Shown: positions 1-8,956, counted from the first letter of the stretch. The stretch is 32,818 bases of DNA from Candidatus Omnitrophota bacterium (GCA_018901615.1 JAHIEN010000127.1:1-32818); one strand, 5' to 3'. The notes: generated by a model not told the origin, from the sequence alone. Translations and numbers: made by a program.

Positions 1-896
1 AGTTTTGCCGCCAGCCTTACATTCTGACCCTTCTTGCCTATAGCAAGCGAGAGCTGGTCATCTACCACAATCACCTCAGCTCTTTTTTCAGCCTCATTCA
101 GTTTTACGCTGGAAATCTCAGCGGGGCTCAGGCTGGATGAGATAAATTCACTTGTATTGACGCTCCAGCGTATAATATCTATTTTCTCTCCGCCTAATTC
201 CCTTACAATATTTTTCACCCTCTGGCCCCTCATACCAACACATGCGCCGACAGGATCGACTTTATCGTCCTTTGAATACACTGCTATTTTAGAACGGTCC
301 CCCGCCTCTCTTGAAACAGCCTTAATATCCACGATACCCTCATATATCTCAGGCACCTCAAGCTCAAAGAGCCTTTTTACAAGACCAGGATTTGTCCTTG
401 AAAGCAGTATCTCAGGTCCCTTTGGCGTCTTCTTTACATCAATGATAAGAGCCTTTATCCTGTCACCCTGCCTATATTGTTCATTGGCGGGCAGCTCTCT
501 TCGCGGCATAACGCCCTCGGCCCTTCCAAGGTCAATAATAAGCATGCCTTTCTCAAACCTGTGCACGCCGCCTGTCGCGATATCATTGATCTTGCGCTGA
601 TATTCCTCAAACACAACATCTCTTTCCGCCTCGCGGATTTTCTGAATAATGACCTGTTTCGCGGTCTGAGCCGAGATCCTGCCAAAGCCTCCTGAAAGTT
701 CACTGCCGTCAGGCCCGAACACTTTGAATTCGCCTGTCTCCTGATCAAACTCGACTTTTATATCCATTATATGTTTGCCAAGCTTCTTGCGCGCAGCGCT
801 CAGAAGCGCAGACTCTATAGCCTTTACAAGGATCTCTTTTTTTACACCCTTGTCCCGTTCAATGCTGTCTAAAATTAATAATAACTCCTGATTCAT
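1..896 (-). CDS. nusA: Transcription termination/antitermination factor NusA (3' end beyond the window)
   Basis: NusA binds RNA polymerase and nascent RNA and controls pausing, termination and antitermination. I translated this frame by hand from the ATG at 896, which has an AAGGAG Shine-Dalgarno at 904-909; it stays open to base 1 (298 codons). Visible parts: N-terminal polymerase-binding domain (MNQELL..., then the AQTAKQVIIQKIREAER segment), S1 domain (about residues 105-165), and KH1/KH2 starting with the family signatures DPVGACVGMRG and AIGKKGQNVRLA. Compared with E. coli NusA, about 32 residues are missing between the first strands of the N-terminal domain and the FGRI/AQTAKQ helix. 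It follows rimP by about 100 nt, the normal rimP-nusA-infB order. The identification is firm; the C-terminus is not seen. Confidence 0.95.
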   Translation of the reverse strand, partial: MNQELLLILDSIERDKGVKKEILVKAIESALLSAARKKLGKHIMDIKVEFDQETGEFKVFGPDGSELSGGFGRISAQTAKQVIIQKIREAERDVVFEEYQRKINDIATGGVHRFEKGMLIIDLGRAEGVMPRRELPANEQYRQGDRIKALIIDVKKTPKGPEILLSRTNPGLVKRLFELEVPEIYEGIVDIKAVSREAGDRSKIAVYSKDDKVDPVGACVGMRGQRVKNIVRELGGEKIDIIRWSVNTSEFISSSLSPAEISSVKLNEAEKRAEVIVVDDQLSLAIGKKGQNVRLAAK

Positions 897-909
897 CGCA
901 ATGCTCCTT

Positions 910-927
910 GGCACACTAAAGTGTGCC
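910..927. repeat. Perfect palindrome abutting the nusA ribosome binding site
   Basis: GGCACAC and GTGTGCC arms around a 4-nt TAAA/TTTA loop. The hairpin ends at the base next to the nusA Shine-Dalgarno (904-909), so in the mRNA a stable stem would stack directly against the ribosome binding site. It may affect translation, or may simply be another intergenic palindrome like the others in this window. Confidence 0.7.
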
Positions 928-940
928 CTACATATGTTGT

Positions 941-995
941 CGCAAAGGCCTTCATAAGCAGGCAGATTAAAATCTGCCTATTTTCGGCCTTTGCC
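941..995. repeat. Nested palindromes between rimP and nusA
   Basis: The outer arms GCAAAGGCC (942-950) and GGCCTTTGC (986-994) enclose a second perfect palindrome at 960-979 (9-bp arms AGGCAGATT/AATCTGCCT, 2-nt loop). The element starts 2 nt after the rimP stop codon. There is no U-run, so it is unlikely to be an intrinsic terminator. It looks like a REP-type intergenic repeat or an mRNA 3'-end stabilising structure. Confidence 0.7.
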
Positions 996-996
996 T

Positions 997-1446
997 TTAG
1001 AATTCTACTTCCTGCCTTACTCTTGTTATTTTCGAAAAAGGGACCTCGATTATCCCCTTTTTTCCGACATCCACCCTGATCGAATCCTCCATGATATCTT
1101 TCAGGCGGCCTATATATTCTTTTTTATTTAAGATGGCCTCGCTCAATGTCACCCTTACCATTCTCCCAGCCGCACGCATATAATCTCTTTTTGTCTTGAA
1201 TGGCCTGTCAATCCCTGGCGAAGCAACCTCTAAAACATAATCTTCTGCGATTGCATTGCCTTCTTCAAGCACGCGGCTTATCCTTTGATTCAATTTGACA
1301 CATTCGTAAAGTTTAATTCCGCCTTCTTTATCCACCAAAAGACGCAGGACCTGTCTACCTGCCTCGCGGTGGAATATAATATCCACCAGCTCTGTATCTT
1401 CTTGTTCTAGAATAGGTTGAATGATATTGCGTATTTTGTCTAGCAT
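997..1446 (-). CDS. rimP: Ribosome maturation factor RimP
   Basis: RimP is a cytoplasmic factor for maturation of the 30S subunit. At 149 aa it has normal length. The N-terminal alpha/beta domain carries the family segment EDYVLEVASPGIDRPFKTKRDY (about residues 67-88, the most conserved stretch of RimP), followed by a C-terminal SH3-like barrel (GRLKDIMEDSIRV...). It sits directly upstream of nusA as in most bacteria. The ATG at 1446 has only a weak Shine-Dalgarno. The 180-nt leader upstream contains a promoter, a dyad and a terminator, so expression may be attenuated. Confidence 0.93.
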   Translation of the reverse strand: MLDKIRNIIQPILEQEDTELVDIIFHREAGRQVLRLLVDKEGGIKLYECVKLNQRISRVLEEGNAIAEDYVLEVASPGIDRPFKTKRDYMRAAGRMVRVTLSEAILNKKEYIGRLKDIMEDSIRVDVGKKGIIEVPFSKITRVRQEVEF

Positions 1447-1504
1447 ATGGCATTGTGAATTAACCTAAATGAGATCCTTACAGTCGCGTAAGTAATGTGT
1501 TCAA

Positions 1505-1534
1505 TAAAAAAAGTGGGTCGCACTACACCCACTT
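1505..1534 (-). terminator. Intrinsic terminator / possible attenuator before rimP
   Basis: On the minus strand the arms AAGTGGGT and ACCCACTT (8 bp, 8-nt loop, 1534-1511) are followed by a run of seven T (1512-1506). This is a textbook rho-independent terminator. It closes the exported-protein cluster that ends at 1627, but it also lies about 30 nt downstream of a good promoter (1571-1600), so transcripts started there must read through it to reach rimP. Confidence 0.85.
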
Positions 1535-1558
1535 CAAAACTAAACACCTCCCTTTCAT
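1523..1558 (-). other. Possible 11-codon leader ORF overlapping the terminator
   Basis: An ATG at 1558, 6-8 nt from the predicted transcription start, opens a frame for 11 residues (MKGRCLVLKWV) and stops with TAG inside the left arm/loop of the terminator hairpin. A ribosome on this frame would disturb the terminator, as in translation-coupled attenuation. No Shine-Dalgarno precedes this ATG; a GGGAGGTG lies inside the ORF and could instead serve an in-frame TTG. Length and placement could be chance. Confidence 0.25.
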
Positions 1559-1592
1559 AAGAGTAGATATACTATACTACATCTTATGAAAG
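1552..1592. promoter_or_regulatory. Dyad centred on the -10 box of the rimP promoter (operator-like)
   Basis: The 11-bp arms CTTTCATAAGA (1552-1562) and TCTTATGAAAG (1582-1592) are perfect inverted copies 19 bp apart, with inner GTAG/CTAC symmetry. The centre (about 1572) falls on the proposed -10 hexamer. This suits a dimeric repressor site; a cruciform or RNA hairpin is the alternative. Confidence 0.5.
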
Positions 1593-1600
1593 TATGTCAA
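1571..1600 (-). promoter_or_regulatory. Sigma70-type promoter for rimP-nusA
   Basis: Minus strand: TTGACA (1600-1595), an 18-bp spacer, then TATAGT (1576-1571). The predicted start is near 1564. It lies 27 nt after the stop codon of the upstream gene. The consensus quality is good; use in vivo is inferred. Confidence 0.55.
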
Positions 1601-1626
1601 GAGAAAATATTACATTGAGTAATACC

Positions 1627-3090
1627 CTATAGCGATAGAAAAACCTGCTTGTGGCTAAAAAATATCCCTTTATATCCCGGAAAAGCGCCTGCTCCAGGAT
1701 CTATGGGGGCCAGCCCTTCTCTAATCTCTGTTTCATCAAAAGTCACGGTTCTAAATTCACCGCGCCCAGGCTGTTTTTCAAAAGTCTCAAGGGCCTCTCT
1801 AGCCTGAGGATTATTATAATAAGAGGCGAGAAATCTCAAAGCTACTTGAGCGAGCGAATCGCCTTTATTGAATTTGGCGATAAGGGCTGTTACATTAAGA
1901 TTCCTCAGGGAGTCGCCGAGTTCCAACCTGCTGATTGCATCGTCTTGTTTGAGTTTTATAGTATCGATAATTTCTGCAATTTTATTTAACCTAAGCACGG
2001 ATTCAGCGTCGCCTAAAAAAACTAAATTTAAGTATAGGCGTAAAAGGTATTTAAGACTAGCGTCAAACGCAACGCCCACGGAGAATATAGAAAGAATGGG
2101 GTTGTTGCGCATATATTTAAATGTTTCAAGCCGCGGCATTTGAATCCAATAAATCTCATCTGCAATTAGACGTAATTCCGTAATCATTATAACCCCTCCA
2201 GTAACAGCATCATTCAAATTCTGTCCCTGTTTTTTCAAAGCCTTAAGAGCTTCTCCAGCCTTAGGATTACTATATTCAGCGTCAAGAAATCTTAAATCTT
2301 CTTTAGCGAGCAGGTCGCCTTTATTTGCTTTGGCGATAAGAACCGTTACATCAAGATTTCTCAGGGAATCATGCAGGGCACGCCTACTTTTTTTGTCAAT
2401 TTCACTAACCGTATTCACATTGTTGGCGGCTTTGACAAGATTTTTCAGCCTAAACACAGATTCAGTATCTCCCAAAGCGACTAAGCTCAAATATCTATCC
2501 CAATTGTCTTGAAATCTTACGTCAAACAAAAAATCCGGATCCCTGATAGCATCTGAATCTATTAATCGCTGTAGCCATATGCCAAAGCCGTATCTTCCGC
2601 CAGGGTCTCTTAAGGTTCTAAGCCTTTGTATCTCATTGAAAAATTGATTATCTATTTCTGAACGTAACGACATATTATGCATAAGCGCGGCCAAATTATC
2701 ACGCCCAGGCGTTTTCTGTTTAGGCATCTCTCTCAAGCGCCCCCAGTCACTAGCATGGGGTTGGCTATTAATAGGCGCCTTGCGGCTAAACGCCTGAATG
2801 GCCTCCTGCGCAGGAAAAGATACGTCTGGCATAGAAAATAAGCTTATCAAAAGAGCAACTACGTATAAGGAAAAACCAGATTTTTTGGCAGGACGTCTTT
2901 GTTGTACTAAACCTAGGCCTTCTTCTATCCTGTCGCTATTCGTAGAGGATTGAGAAAAAGAACTTGGGACTCTTAAATTATTTTTATACCGAGGCCCCTC
3001 TATCGCATAGGCAATCGTGCTGTTTGCAAAAAATATCGCGCCTATCAATATAGATATAATCTTTGTATGCGGGTTTTTAAAGATTGACAT
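1627..3090 (-). CDS. Exported LRVP-motif protein of unknown function with internal duplication
   Basis: I do not recognise a family. The 487-aa protein begins with a Sec-type signal peptide (residues 1-29, hydrophobic SILIGAIFFANSTIAYA) followed by the NLRVP...SDRIEEG motif shared with the two exported enzyme fusions upstream. A second hydrophobic segment lies at about 71-90. Residues about 197-290 and 347-440 are a clear duplication: LGDxESVxRL, then DSLRNLxVTxLIAKxNKGDxLA, then LRFL and NP(K/Q)A(G/R)EAL. The two copies are also alike in DNA. The ATG at 3090 follows the phosphoglucomutase-isomerase stop by 15 nt with an AGGAT Shine-Dalgarno, so it is probably cotranscribed with it. A terminator follows at 1505-1534. 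The repeat could be a helical-repeat scaffold; that is a guess. Confidence 0.75.
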   Translation of the reverse strand: MSIFKNPHTKIISILIGAIFFANSTIAYAIEGPRYKNNLRVPSSFSQSSTNSDRIEEGLGLVQQRRPAKKSGFSLYVVALLISLFSMPDVSFPAQEAIQAFSRKAPINSQPHASDWGRLREMPKQKTPGRDNLAALMHNMSLRSEIDNQFFNEIQRLRTLRDPGGRYGFGIWLQRLIDSDAIRDPDFLFDVRFQDNWDRYLSLVALGDTESVFRLKNLVKAANNVNTVSEIDKKSRRALHDSLRNLDVTVLIAKANKGDLLAKEDLRFLDAEYSNPKAGEALKALKKQGQNLNDAVTGGVIMITELRLIADEIYWIQMPRLETFKYMRNNPILSIFSVGVAFDASLKYLLRLYLNLVFLGDAESVLRLNKIAEIIDTIKLKQDDAISRLELGDSLRNLNVTALIAKFNKGDSLAQVALRFLASYYNNPQAREALETFEKQPGRGEFRTVTFDETEIREGLAPIDPGAGAFPGYKGIFFSHKQVFLSL

Positions 3091-3105
3091 GGATTTTATC
3101 CTAAT

Positions 3106-6100
3106 TTACACGCCTGAATCAATAGCTCTTATTGCTTTTTGATCTAAAGACTGCGGCTTAGCTGCAGTATTAAGGTAACTATCTACTTTATCGAAAAATA
3201 ATTTCACATCGCCTTCTGCATCTTTAGTTGTAGAATCAAATGTTATAAGCATTACCTTGCGGCGACCGTTTACTATGGAATTGACTGTGCCAAGGGTTTG
3301 GGCCCTTATTAAATTATCATCGTATGACAATGCCTCAGGCTGTTCTATCTCTAGTGGCATAAAATAAGTCGACAACCACATATCCTTTCCACCCTCTATA
3401 TTCTGCTGGTAAGAATGATTTTTATCAGGGCCTTCGCCAAATTTAGAAGGCATTTGAAGGCCATTTGTAAAAATATCCGTCCTTGCGCTTTGTAAAACAC
3501 CCCTCATGCCTTCTGTCATCCTGCCATAACTAGTAAGTTCTTTTGCCTCAAAACCAGGCCTTGCTTTTAAAATATTTATAATAGCTGCATATACTGCAGG
3601 CGCATTATCCATTGCAGCTCCAAGCCTTTGAACCTCAGTTTCTAATTCCTTTTCAGTGATAGCCCCGACTTGCATTAACCTGTCATAATACAATTTTAAT
3701 TTACCGAATGAAGCGCTTTTCCAGTCACGCGGCACTTCCACTCTTTCACCTGGTTGTAATTTATTCATAACTTTTCTTGTAGCATATTTGTAACCTTCTA
3801 CCGCTGGCTGATCAACAAAACATATGTCCCAAAGATATCCTATTGTAGCCACAACTCTCTGTAAGCCAAGCATTATACCGCCTATTGAATCTATATCGTC
3901 CACATTGATTTCAAATACAGGATATCCATTTTTCTCAAGGCGGCTCCATAATTTATCGTTGGTCTTTTTGCCTCCTATATTTATCCTTAAAAATACCCTG
4001 TCATTCTTCCTGACATCTTTAAGAGAAACCTCTGAAATATCTTCTCCATAAAATATGGTTACACCTTTGCCGTCTTTACCTAAGGATTCTTCAAAAAGCT
4101 GCTCTGACCACATAGGTAAATCCTGAAGTTCTTGTGGAACCATAAATGTTACTTTATCCTTACCTAGCTTAGACGCCATATGATAAAGATAAGCGCCAAG
4201 CTTTATAAAGGTATCATTATTTATATTGCTTGTTTCATTCACAGCTATGGCTTTTTCAAGAACTGCTTTTACTTTTTCCGGCGCCACAAGCGCTAATGGA
4301 AGCAGAAATACATTGGTTGTTGGAGAGGTAAACCTGCCGCCTATATCCCCTTTGCCATTAAGCTGTATCTCTCTCTGCTCATGTCTTCCCGTATCCATAG
4401 GAGAGCCTTTGTCGGTTACTACCATCATATGGCCTTTGACAGCAATGCCTAATCTCTCAAAAAGACCTTTAGCGTCTCCCTTGCCTTCAAAATACTCTTT
4501 ATGAGAAACTGTCTCTAGAGTGGTGCCGGATTTACTGATAAGGATCGCATAGGTATAACGAAGCGCTGCTTCAAGAGAACCTTCTTTCCCGGCTATATCT
4601 TCAAGAATATCCTTTATCACAGCAGGATCAGTTGTCCTAAGGCTGTAGATTGTAAGATTTTTGGGTTCTCCAAAAGTGGTTTTAACTGTTTGCACGCTTA
4701 AACCAGAACCGCCCATGCCGCAGAAAATCACATATTTATATTTCGCTCTTATCTCTTCAGCATCGCGAAGTACTTGCTGCACCTTGCCTGGATTTTTCAG
4801 TATCCATCTTAAATTTTCAAGTGTCCAGCCTAATCGGCTTACCTCTTTTCCTTTTTTATATGTTTCAAAGCCGGTCTTGGCCCACTGAGGATTTAAAGCT
4901 TCTGCCTCTTCGAAAGATTTTCCGTAAACAACATCATCTAATTGACTAATCGCATTCTCTTTCTTTAGTCTAGCTAATATTAGTTGCAATTGTTCTTTTA
5001 CCTTTACATCCTCATTAGAAGCTAACTTATCTTTCATATCTTGAGGCCTCAATTTATTTTCTCCTCCTATTGTATCAATATCCTGATTCAAAGCAAGCTT
5101 CTGAGTAGAACCTGTTACAACATCGCCTTTAGCAGAAAGTCGCGCTTCTATAAACTGCTTTGTCAGTTTAGTCAAGTCTGGTATGTCGCAAGCAATATCC
5201 ATGGATCTTTCCAGGCCAAATTCATTTTCGATAAGCGTTGTTAAATAATCAGCAACTGACACGCCCCATGAAATCGCCATTGCCCCAGGTATTTCCGCTA
5301 TAGGTTTTCCTTTAACCACAACAGTTACTTTATTAGGATAAGATTTTGCCTCATCTGAACTCAGATACTCCTGCCAGAGTTTAAAGTTTGCTTCGCTTGC
5401 CGTCTTGAGTTGTTCAGCATACGCTTCCCTTGCTTGCGGAGTTATCTTTCCTTTTAATCTCCTTGAGGTAAATGCAAAACTAACAGTTCCCTGCAACAAT
5501 TTCTCTTCCCATTCTGTAAAGGTAAGGTTAATTTTGCTCCCATCCGGTACAGAATCTAAACCAAGAGCCTTTGCAAAAACTTCCCTGAAGCGGTTAAATC
5601 CGCCTTCGTTCATTGCAAGAAGAATACCATTGAACTTATCCTTATCTAAGTAGCCTTTAGTAACCCCTTCCTCTCCAAAAAAATCTTTAACAAGCTGCTC
5701 TCTTACTATTTCTACGTCTCGTCTGATAGCCTCGACTTGGTCAAGCGTAGCTTCCTGAGAAATAACTCCTATTGCCCAGTTATAATCTCTGTTCTCCATA
5801 CCTGTGCCTGAAGGTCTATATGTAACGGTCAATTTATATGCTACACCTTTATATTCAGTTACAAGATTAAACCTCACGCCTTCTTCCGGGAAACGACGGT
5901 AACTATTGTCATATTTATCGTCCCAAAAGATCTCAACAGGCTCTTTTTCCCGGTCAAACTTGTATCTTCCTTCAAAAAACGAAATTGCTTCTTTATGGTC
6001 AATCGCCCGCATTGCATAAAATGCAAGCTCTTTTTCAATAGCCTGTATGGTACCTACTTTCTGGCCATCTCCTTCAGCTCCTACATATCTGTAGTAACTA

Positions 6101-8922
6101 TTTGTTGTTGCCGTAATATTTTCAGCATCACGCATCATTTCTAAGTACGCGCTATGGAAAGACTTGTTCATTACCTTTAGATACACCATAATCTCCATGA
6201 ACTCATACAGGGCTAATGCGCCGTCTTTTTCTTTTATATGTTCATTAACCAGTTCTGCAGGTTTTCCCTCTACAAGCTGTATGCGGCCAAACTCGCCATA
6301 ACCATTGCTTTCTTCAACGCCACAGACTATATCAATATTTGCCGCCATATAAAGTCTTCTTAATGCGTCTTGTAATTGCTCAGAAGGCGCATCTTCATTC
6401 AACGCCAGACTGGCCGCACGCATAGCATTATCTATTGCTTTAATCTGTCCTGCTATAGGACTATAGGCCTTTTCAAGCTGAGGCATGAGCTCTTTCAGTT
6501 TAGCTTTGCTGCCCGTGCCATCTTTTCTTTCTGAAATAGCTTCCCATGCAATTTTTGCAAAATTAAATAGTAAGTCTGCCCTTTCAGCCAATAAAGTGAA
6601 CCCAACCCATGTATCCACAACATGTACATTGTAACCTTTATTTCTCCAATATTCTGTTACCCCTTCCAGGCCAGATGTGGTAACATGCGATTTTATAATT
6701 ACATACAGCCTATCCTTTTCCAGCATTTTCTGGTCTTCAAGAATTTTAAACTTAAAGTGCGTAAGAAAAGACCATGTATCATTAGCTGTCAAATGAAGCT
6801 TATCGTTTAGTTTACTTTCTAAGCTTGCCTTAACTTGAGCGATTTTTACCTCCGAGTAACCCCTTTCAGTCATGGCCTTTTCAGCTTCTGAAATTATAAG
6901 ATTTCTCATATTCCCTGTTGCGCCTTTATATGTATTTTCGTCCAGCTTTAATGCTGCGCCCATCCTATCACTATCAGGATCTGTAGCCCCTGGCGCAATA
7001 GCCATTCCATTAATGCTATTTATTGCTGCGTCAAGTCTTGAAAGGTCTTCTCCTGCTACCTGAAGTATATAATCCGCTATGTTAACTGCACAAGCCTTTA
7101 CATCTCCCGGATCAGGCATGCCAGTTTTCCAACCATTAATAAACGCCGGAAATTTTCCGTCTATTTCATCTGTCTGAGATTTAACCGTATTTATAGAAGC
7201 GTAACCCATATCATTTAAAAACTCTTTTATGCTCTCTGCATTATCTGCGCCTGCGCCAGAAAAGGCTGTATAGAGCATTTCAAATTCCAGCCTTGCCTGT
7301 CTAAACTTAGCGGCTAATTCTGGATATCTTTCCTCCAGTATAGCAAGAGGAGATCTCTTCTTTAAATGTTCATAATTAGCCGTATAAAAATCTTTTCTTG
7401 CTGCCCCATAATTCTCGTGGTCTATAAGAGGTTCTTTTTTGCCAAGCCATGTTAAATTTTTATTATTGCGCTTCAGACTATCTGTTGGATCGGATAAAGC
7501 CATCGAAAGAGCAATGTCATCGTACTCTATCATATCTCGGAAAGCCATGATCATCTTTTGGAAATTAGAATCCACCTGCGACATAAGATGACCTACTACA
7601 AACTTGAAACCATTGTAATTAGGCTCACTATGGCTTGCGGATATCAAAAATCCAAAGATGCTGCCATATATCTTTGAGGCACGCGTAAGAGAAGGCATAC
7701 CTGACACGTTTTCGAATAAATCTACTTTTATCCCGGCATCTAAAAGATCAGCTGCTAGTACCTGCGCCAAGTATTTTCCATTCAAACGGCTATCATATGA
7801 AAAAGTAACGCTATTGTTGCGTAAGTTTCTTTTGAACTCCTCCGGTAATGCTATTGCGACATCTGGTATATTTTCAATACTGATCTGGCCTGCAGCTTGT
7901 GTCCTTTTAAATAATTGACTATATTGCATTAAATCTTTTAGACTTACCTCATTCGCATCAGGGTTTGCTTCTATATAAGAACGCAGACTGCTTATTATAT
8001 GTTTAACTGTTGCTGTCTGCTGCAACAAGGTAATAGCGTTCATAAGATTTGGCCCACCTAAAACCGGAGCATGGGAGTCTTGGGCAAATTCTTCTAACTC
8101 AAGTAACAGTACAGCTGCAAAACTGCTATTTACTGCCTGATTTCTTATACCTGCTGTGCCGAATTGCCTCCAACCATTGCCAAAGGCAAAGATCAGGTCA
8201 TCGCTTCTACCTTCAAGCATGCCTCGAACAATACCCTGTTTTATATAACGCGGCATATTCTTTTCAGACAACCACTCATCTATATACTTATCCGCTTCTT
8301 TTATTTTGCTATTTTCTGACTCTTTAATAGCTCCTGCCCTAATCTTATCTCTAATAAATTCTGCCCTAATATCCTTGGCTTTCCGGACAAGAGCATTAAA
8401 CGCATCCGCATTCTCATTATCCAGATAGGCGTTGGCTGCATCTCGTGCCAGGATAGATTTTGCAATCATCATCTTATTATATATTTCCCGCTGGCTTCCG
8501 CCTAAGCCAGATAAATAATTAAATCTTTTACTGAAAGATATAAGACTCGCTTGTAATTCATTAAAATTTCTAGCATCCGCTAAGCCAATAATCCCGTATA
8601 AATCACTTTTGGCGTTTCTTAATTCTTCATTCGTGATATCGCCATCGTTAATTTCGTTAAGTATTTCGCTTGCTGTTTTCTTCCCAGAAACAATATTAGC
8701 CACTAATTTCCTAGGAATTAACCCTTCATTCGACGCCAGAGTAGAGTTTGTTTCTGGAACTGAGGTTGTTATCCTGTCCGATAGTGGCTTGGAACTTTTA
8801 TCAAAAGCCAGGGGAACCCTTAAGCAGGAAAGTTTTGCTTTGGTATGGCTTGGGGCAGCGTAGATAGTGTTAGTAAAAAGGAATGCTATGGCGAGCAGGA
8901 TGGAAATAATTTTTCTATACAC
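3106..8922 (-). CDS. Exported phosphoglucomutase - glucose-6-phosphate isomerase fusion
   Basis: About 1938 aa. I chose the GTG at 8922: it has AAAGGAG at 8935-8929 with 5-nt spacing and gives a compact signal peptide (YRKIISILLAIAFLF...IYA). The longer ATG start at 8952 has no ribosome site and sits beside a strong hairpin. After the LRVP/SDRI/LASN module (about 30-65) comes a phosphohexomutase: FGTAGIR (254), active-site Ser430 in SASHS, metal loop DPDSDRMG (648), sugar loop GVEESNGYG (868), phosphate loop RPSGT (1035). Then, after an unassigned stretch and a degenerate LRP...LASN copy (about 1290), comes a phosphoglucose isomerase SIS domain: GMGGSGLS (1399), SKSGTT (1460), GGRFTSP (1525), EESLGKDGKG (1605). 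These would interconvert Glc-1-P, Glc-6-P and Fru-6-P. Finding them in one exported chain is unexpected. Confidence 0.9.
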   Translation of the reverse strand: MYRKIISILLAIAFLFTNTIYAAPSHTKAKLSCLRVPLAFDKSSKPLSDRITTSVPETNSTLASNEGLIPRKLVANIVSGKKTASEILNEINDGDITNEELRNAKSDLYGIIGLADARNFNELQASLISFSKRFNYLSGLGGSQREIYNKMMIAKSILARDAANAYLDNENADAFNALVRKAKDIRAEFIRDKIRAGAIKESENSKIKEADKYIDEWLSEKNMPRYIKQGIVRGMLEGRSDDLIFAFGNGWRQFGTAGIRNQAVNSSFAAVLLLELEEFAQDSHAPVLGGPNLMNAITLLQQTATVKHIISSLRSYIEANPDANEVSLKDLMQYSQLFKRTQAAGQISIENIPDVAIALPEEFKRNLRNNSVTFSYDSRLNGKYLAQVLAADLLDAGIKVDLFENVSGMPSLTRASKIYGSIFGFLISASHSEPNYNGFKFVVGHLMSQVDSNFQKMIMAFRDMIEYDDIALSMALSDPTDSLKRNNKNLTWLGKKEPLIDHENYGAARKDFYTANYEHLKKRSPLAILEERYPELAAKFRQARLEFEMLYTAFSGAGADNAESIKEFLNDMGYASINTVKSQTDEIDGKFPAFINGWKTGMPDPGDVKACAVNIADYILQVAGEDLSRLDAAINSINGMAIAPGATDPDSDRMGAALKLDENTYKGATGNMRNLIISEAEKAMTERGYSEVKIAQVKASLESKLNDKLHLTANDTWSFLTHFKFKILEDQKMLEKDRLYVIIKSHVTTSGLEGVTEYWRNKGYNVHVVDTWVGFTLLAERADLLFNFAKIAWEAISERKDGTGSKAKLKELMPQLEKAYSPIAGQIKAIDNAMRAASLALNEDAPSEQLQDALRRLYMAANIDIVCGVEESNGYGEFGRIQLVEGKPAELVNEHIKEKDGALALYEFMEIMVYLKVMNKSFHSAYLEMMRDAENITATTNSYYRYVGAEGDGQKVGTIQAIEKELAFYAMRAIDHKEAISFFEGRYKFDREKEPVEIFWDDKYDNSYRRFPEEGVRFNLVTEYKGVAYKLTVTYRPSGTGMENRDYNWAIGVISQEATLDQVEAIRRDVEIVREQLVKDFFGEEGVTKGYLDKDKFNGILLAMNEGGFNRFREVFAKALGLDSVPDGSKINLTFTEWEEKLLQGTVSFAFTSRRLKGKITPQAREAYAEQLKTASEANFKLWQEYLSSDEAKSYPNKVTVVVKGKPIAEIPGAMAISWGVSVADYLTTLIENEFGLERSMDIACDIPDLTKLTKQFIEARLSAKGDVVTGSTQKLALNQDIDTIGGENKLRPQDMKDKLASNEDVKVKEQLQLILARLKKENAISQLDDVVYGKSFEEAEALNPQWAKTGFETYKKGKEVSRLGWTLENLRWILKNPGKVQQVLRDAEEIRAKYKYVIFCGMGGSGLSVQTVKTTFGEPKNLTIYSLRTTDPAVIKDILEDIAGKEGSLEAALRYTYAILISKSGTTLETVSHKEYFEGKGDAKGLFERLGIAVKGHMMVVTDKGSPMDTGRHEQREIQLNGKGDIGGRFTSPTTNVFLLPLALVAPEKVKAVLEKAIAVNETSNINNDTFIKLGAYLYHMASKLGKDKVTFMVPQELQDLPMWSEQLFEESLGKDGKGVTIFYGEDISEVSLKDVRKNDRVFLRINIGGKKTNDKLWSRLEKNGYPVFEINVDDIDSIGGIMLGLQRVVATIGYLWDICFVDQPAVEGYKYATRKVMNKLQPGERVEVPRDWKSASFGKLKLYYDRLMQVGAITEKELETEVQRLGAAMDNAPAVYAAIINILKARPGFEAKELTSYGRMTEGMRGVLQSARTDIFTNGLQMPSKFGEGPDKNHSYQQNIEGGKDMWLSTYFMPLEIEQPEALSYDDNLIRAQTLGTVNSIVNGRRKVMLITFDSTTKDAEGDVKLFFDKVDSYLNTAAKPQSLDQKAIRAIDSGV

Positions 8923-8956
8923 AAGCGCTCCTTTGTCTAAAAAGCCTGCCATTGCG

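Noticed and set aside
34..600. Plus-strand open frame of 188 codons opposite nusA
   Set aside because: It is a shadow of nusA; the antisense frame has no recognisable family or ribosome site. The same holds for all other plus-strand frames in the window.
8923..8952. ATG at 8952 as the start of the PGM-PGI fusion
   Set aside because: No Shine-Dalgarno upstream, hairpin 9 nt away, and it puts ten polar residues before the signal peptide. GTG at 8922 has AAAGGAG at proper spacing.
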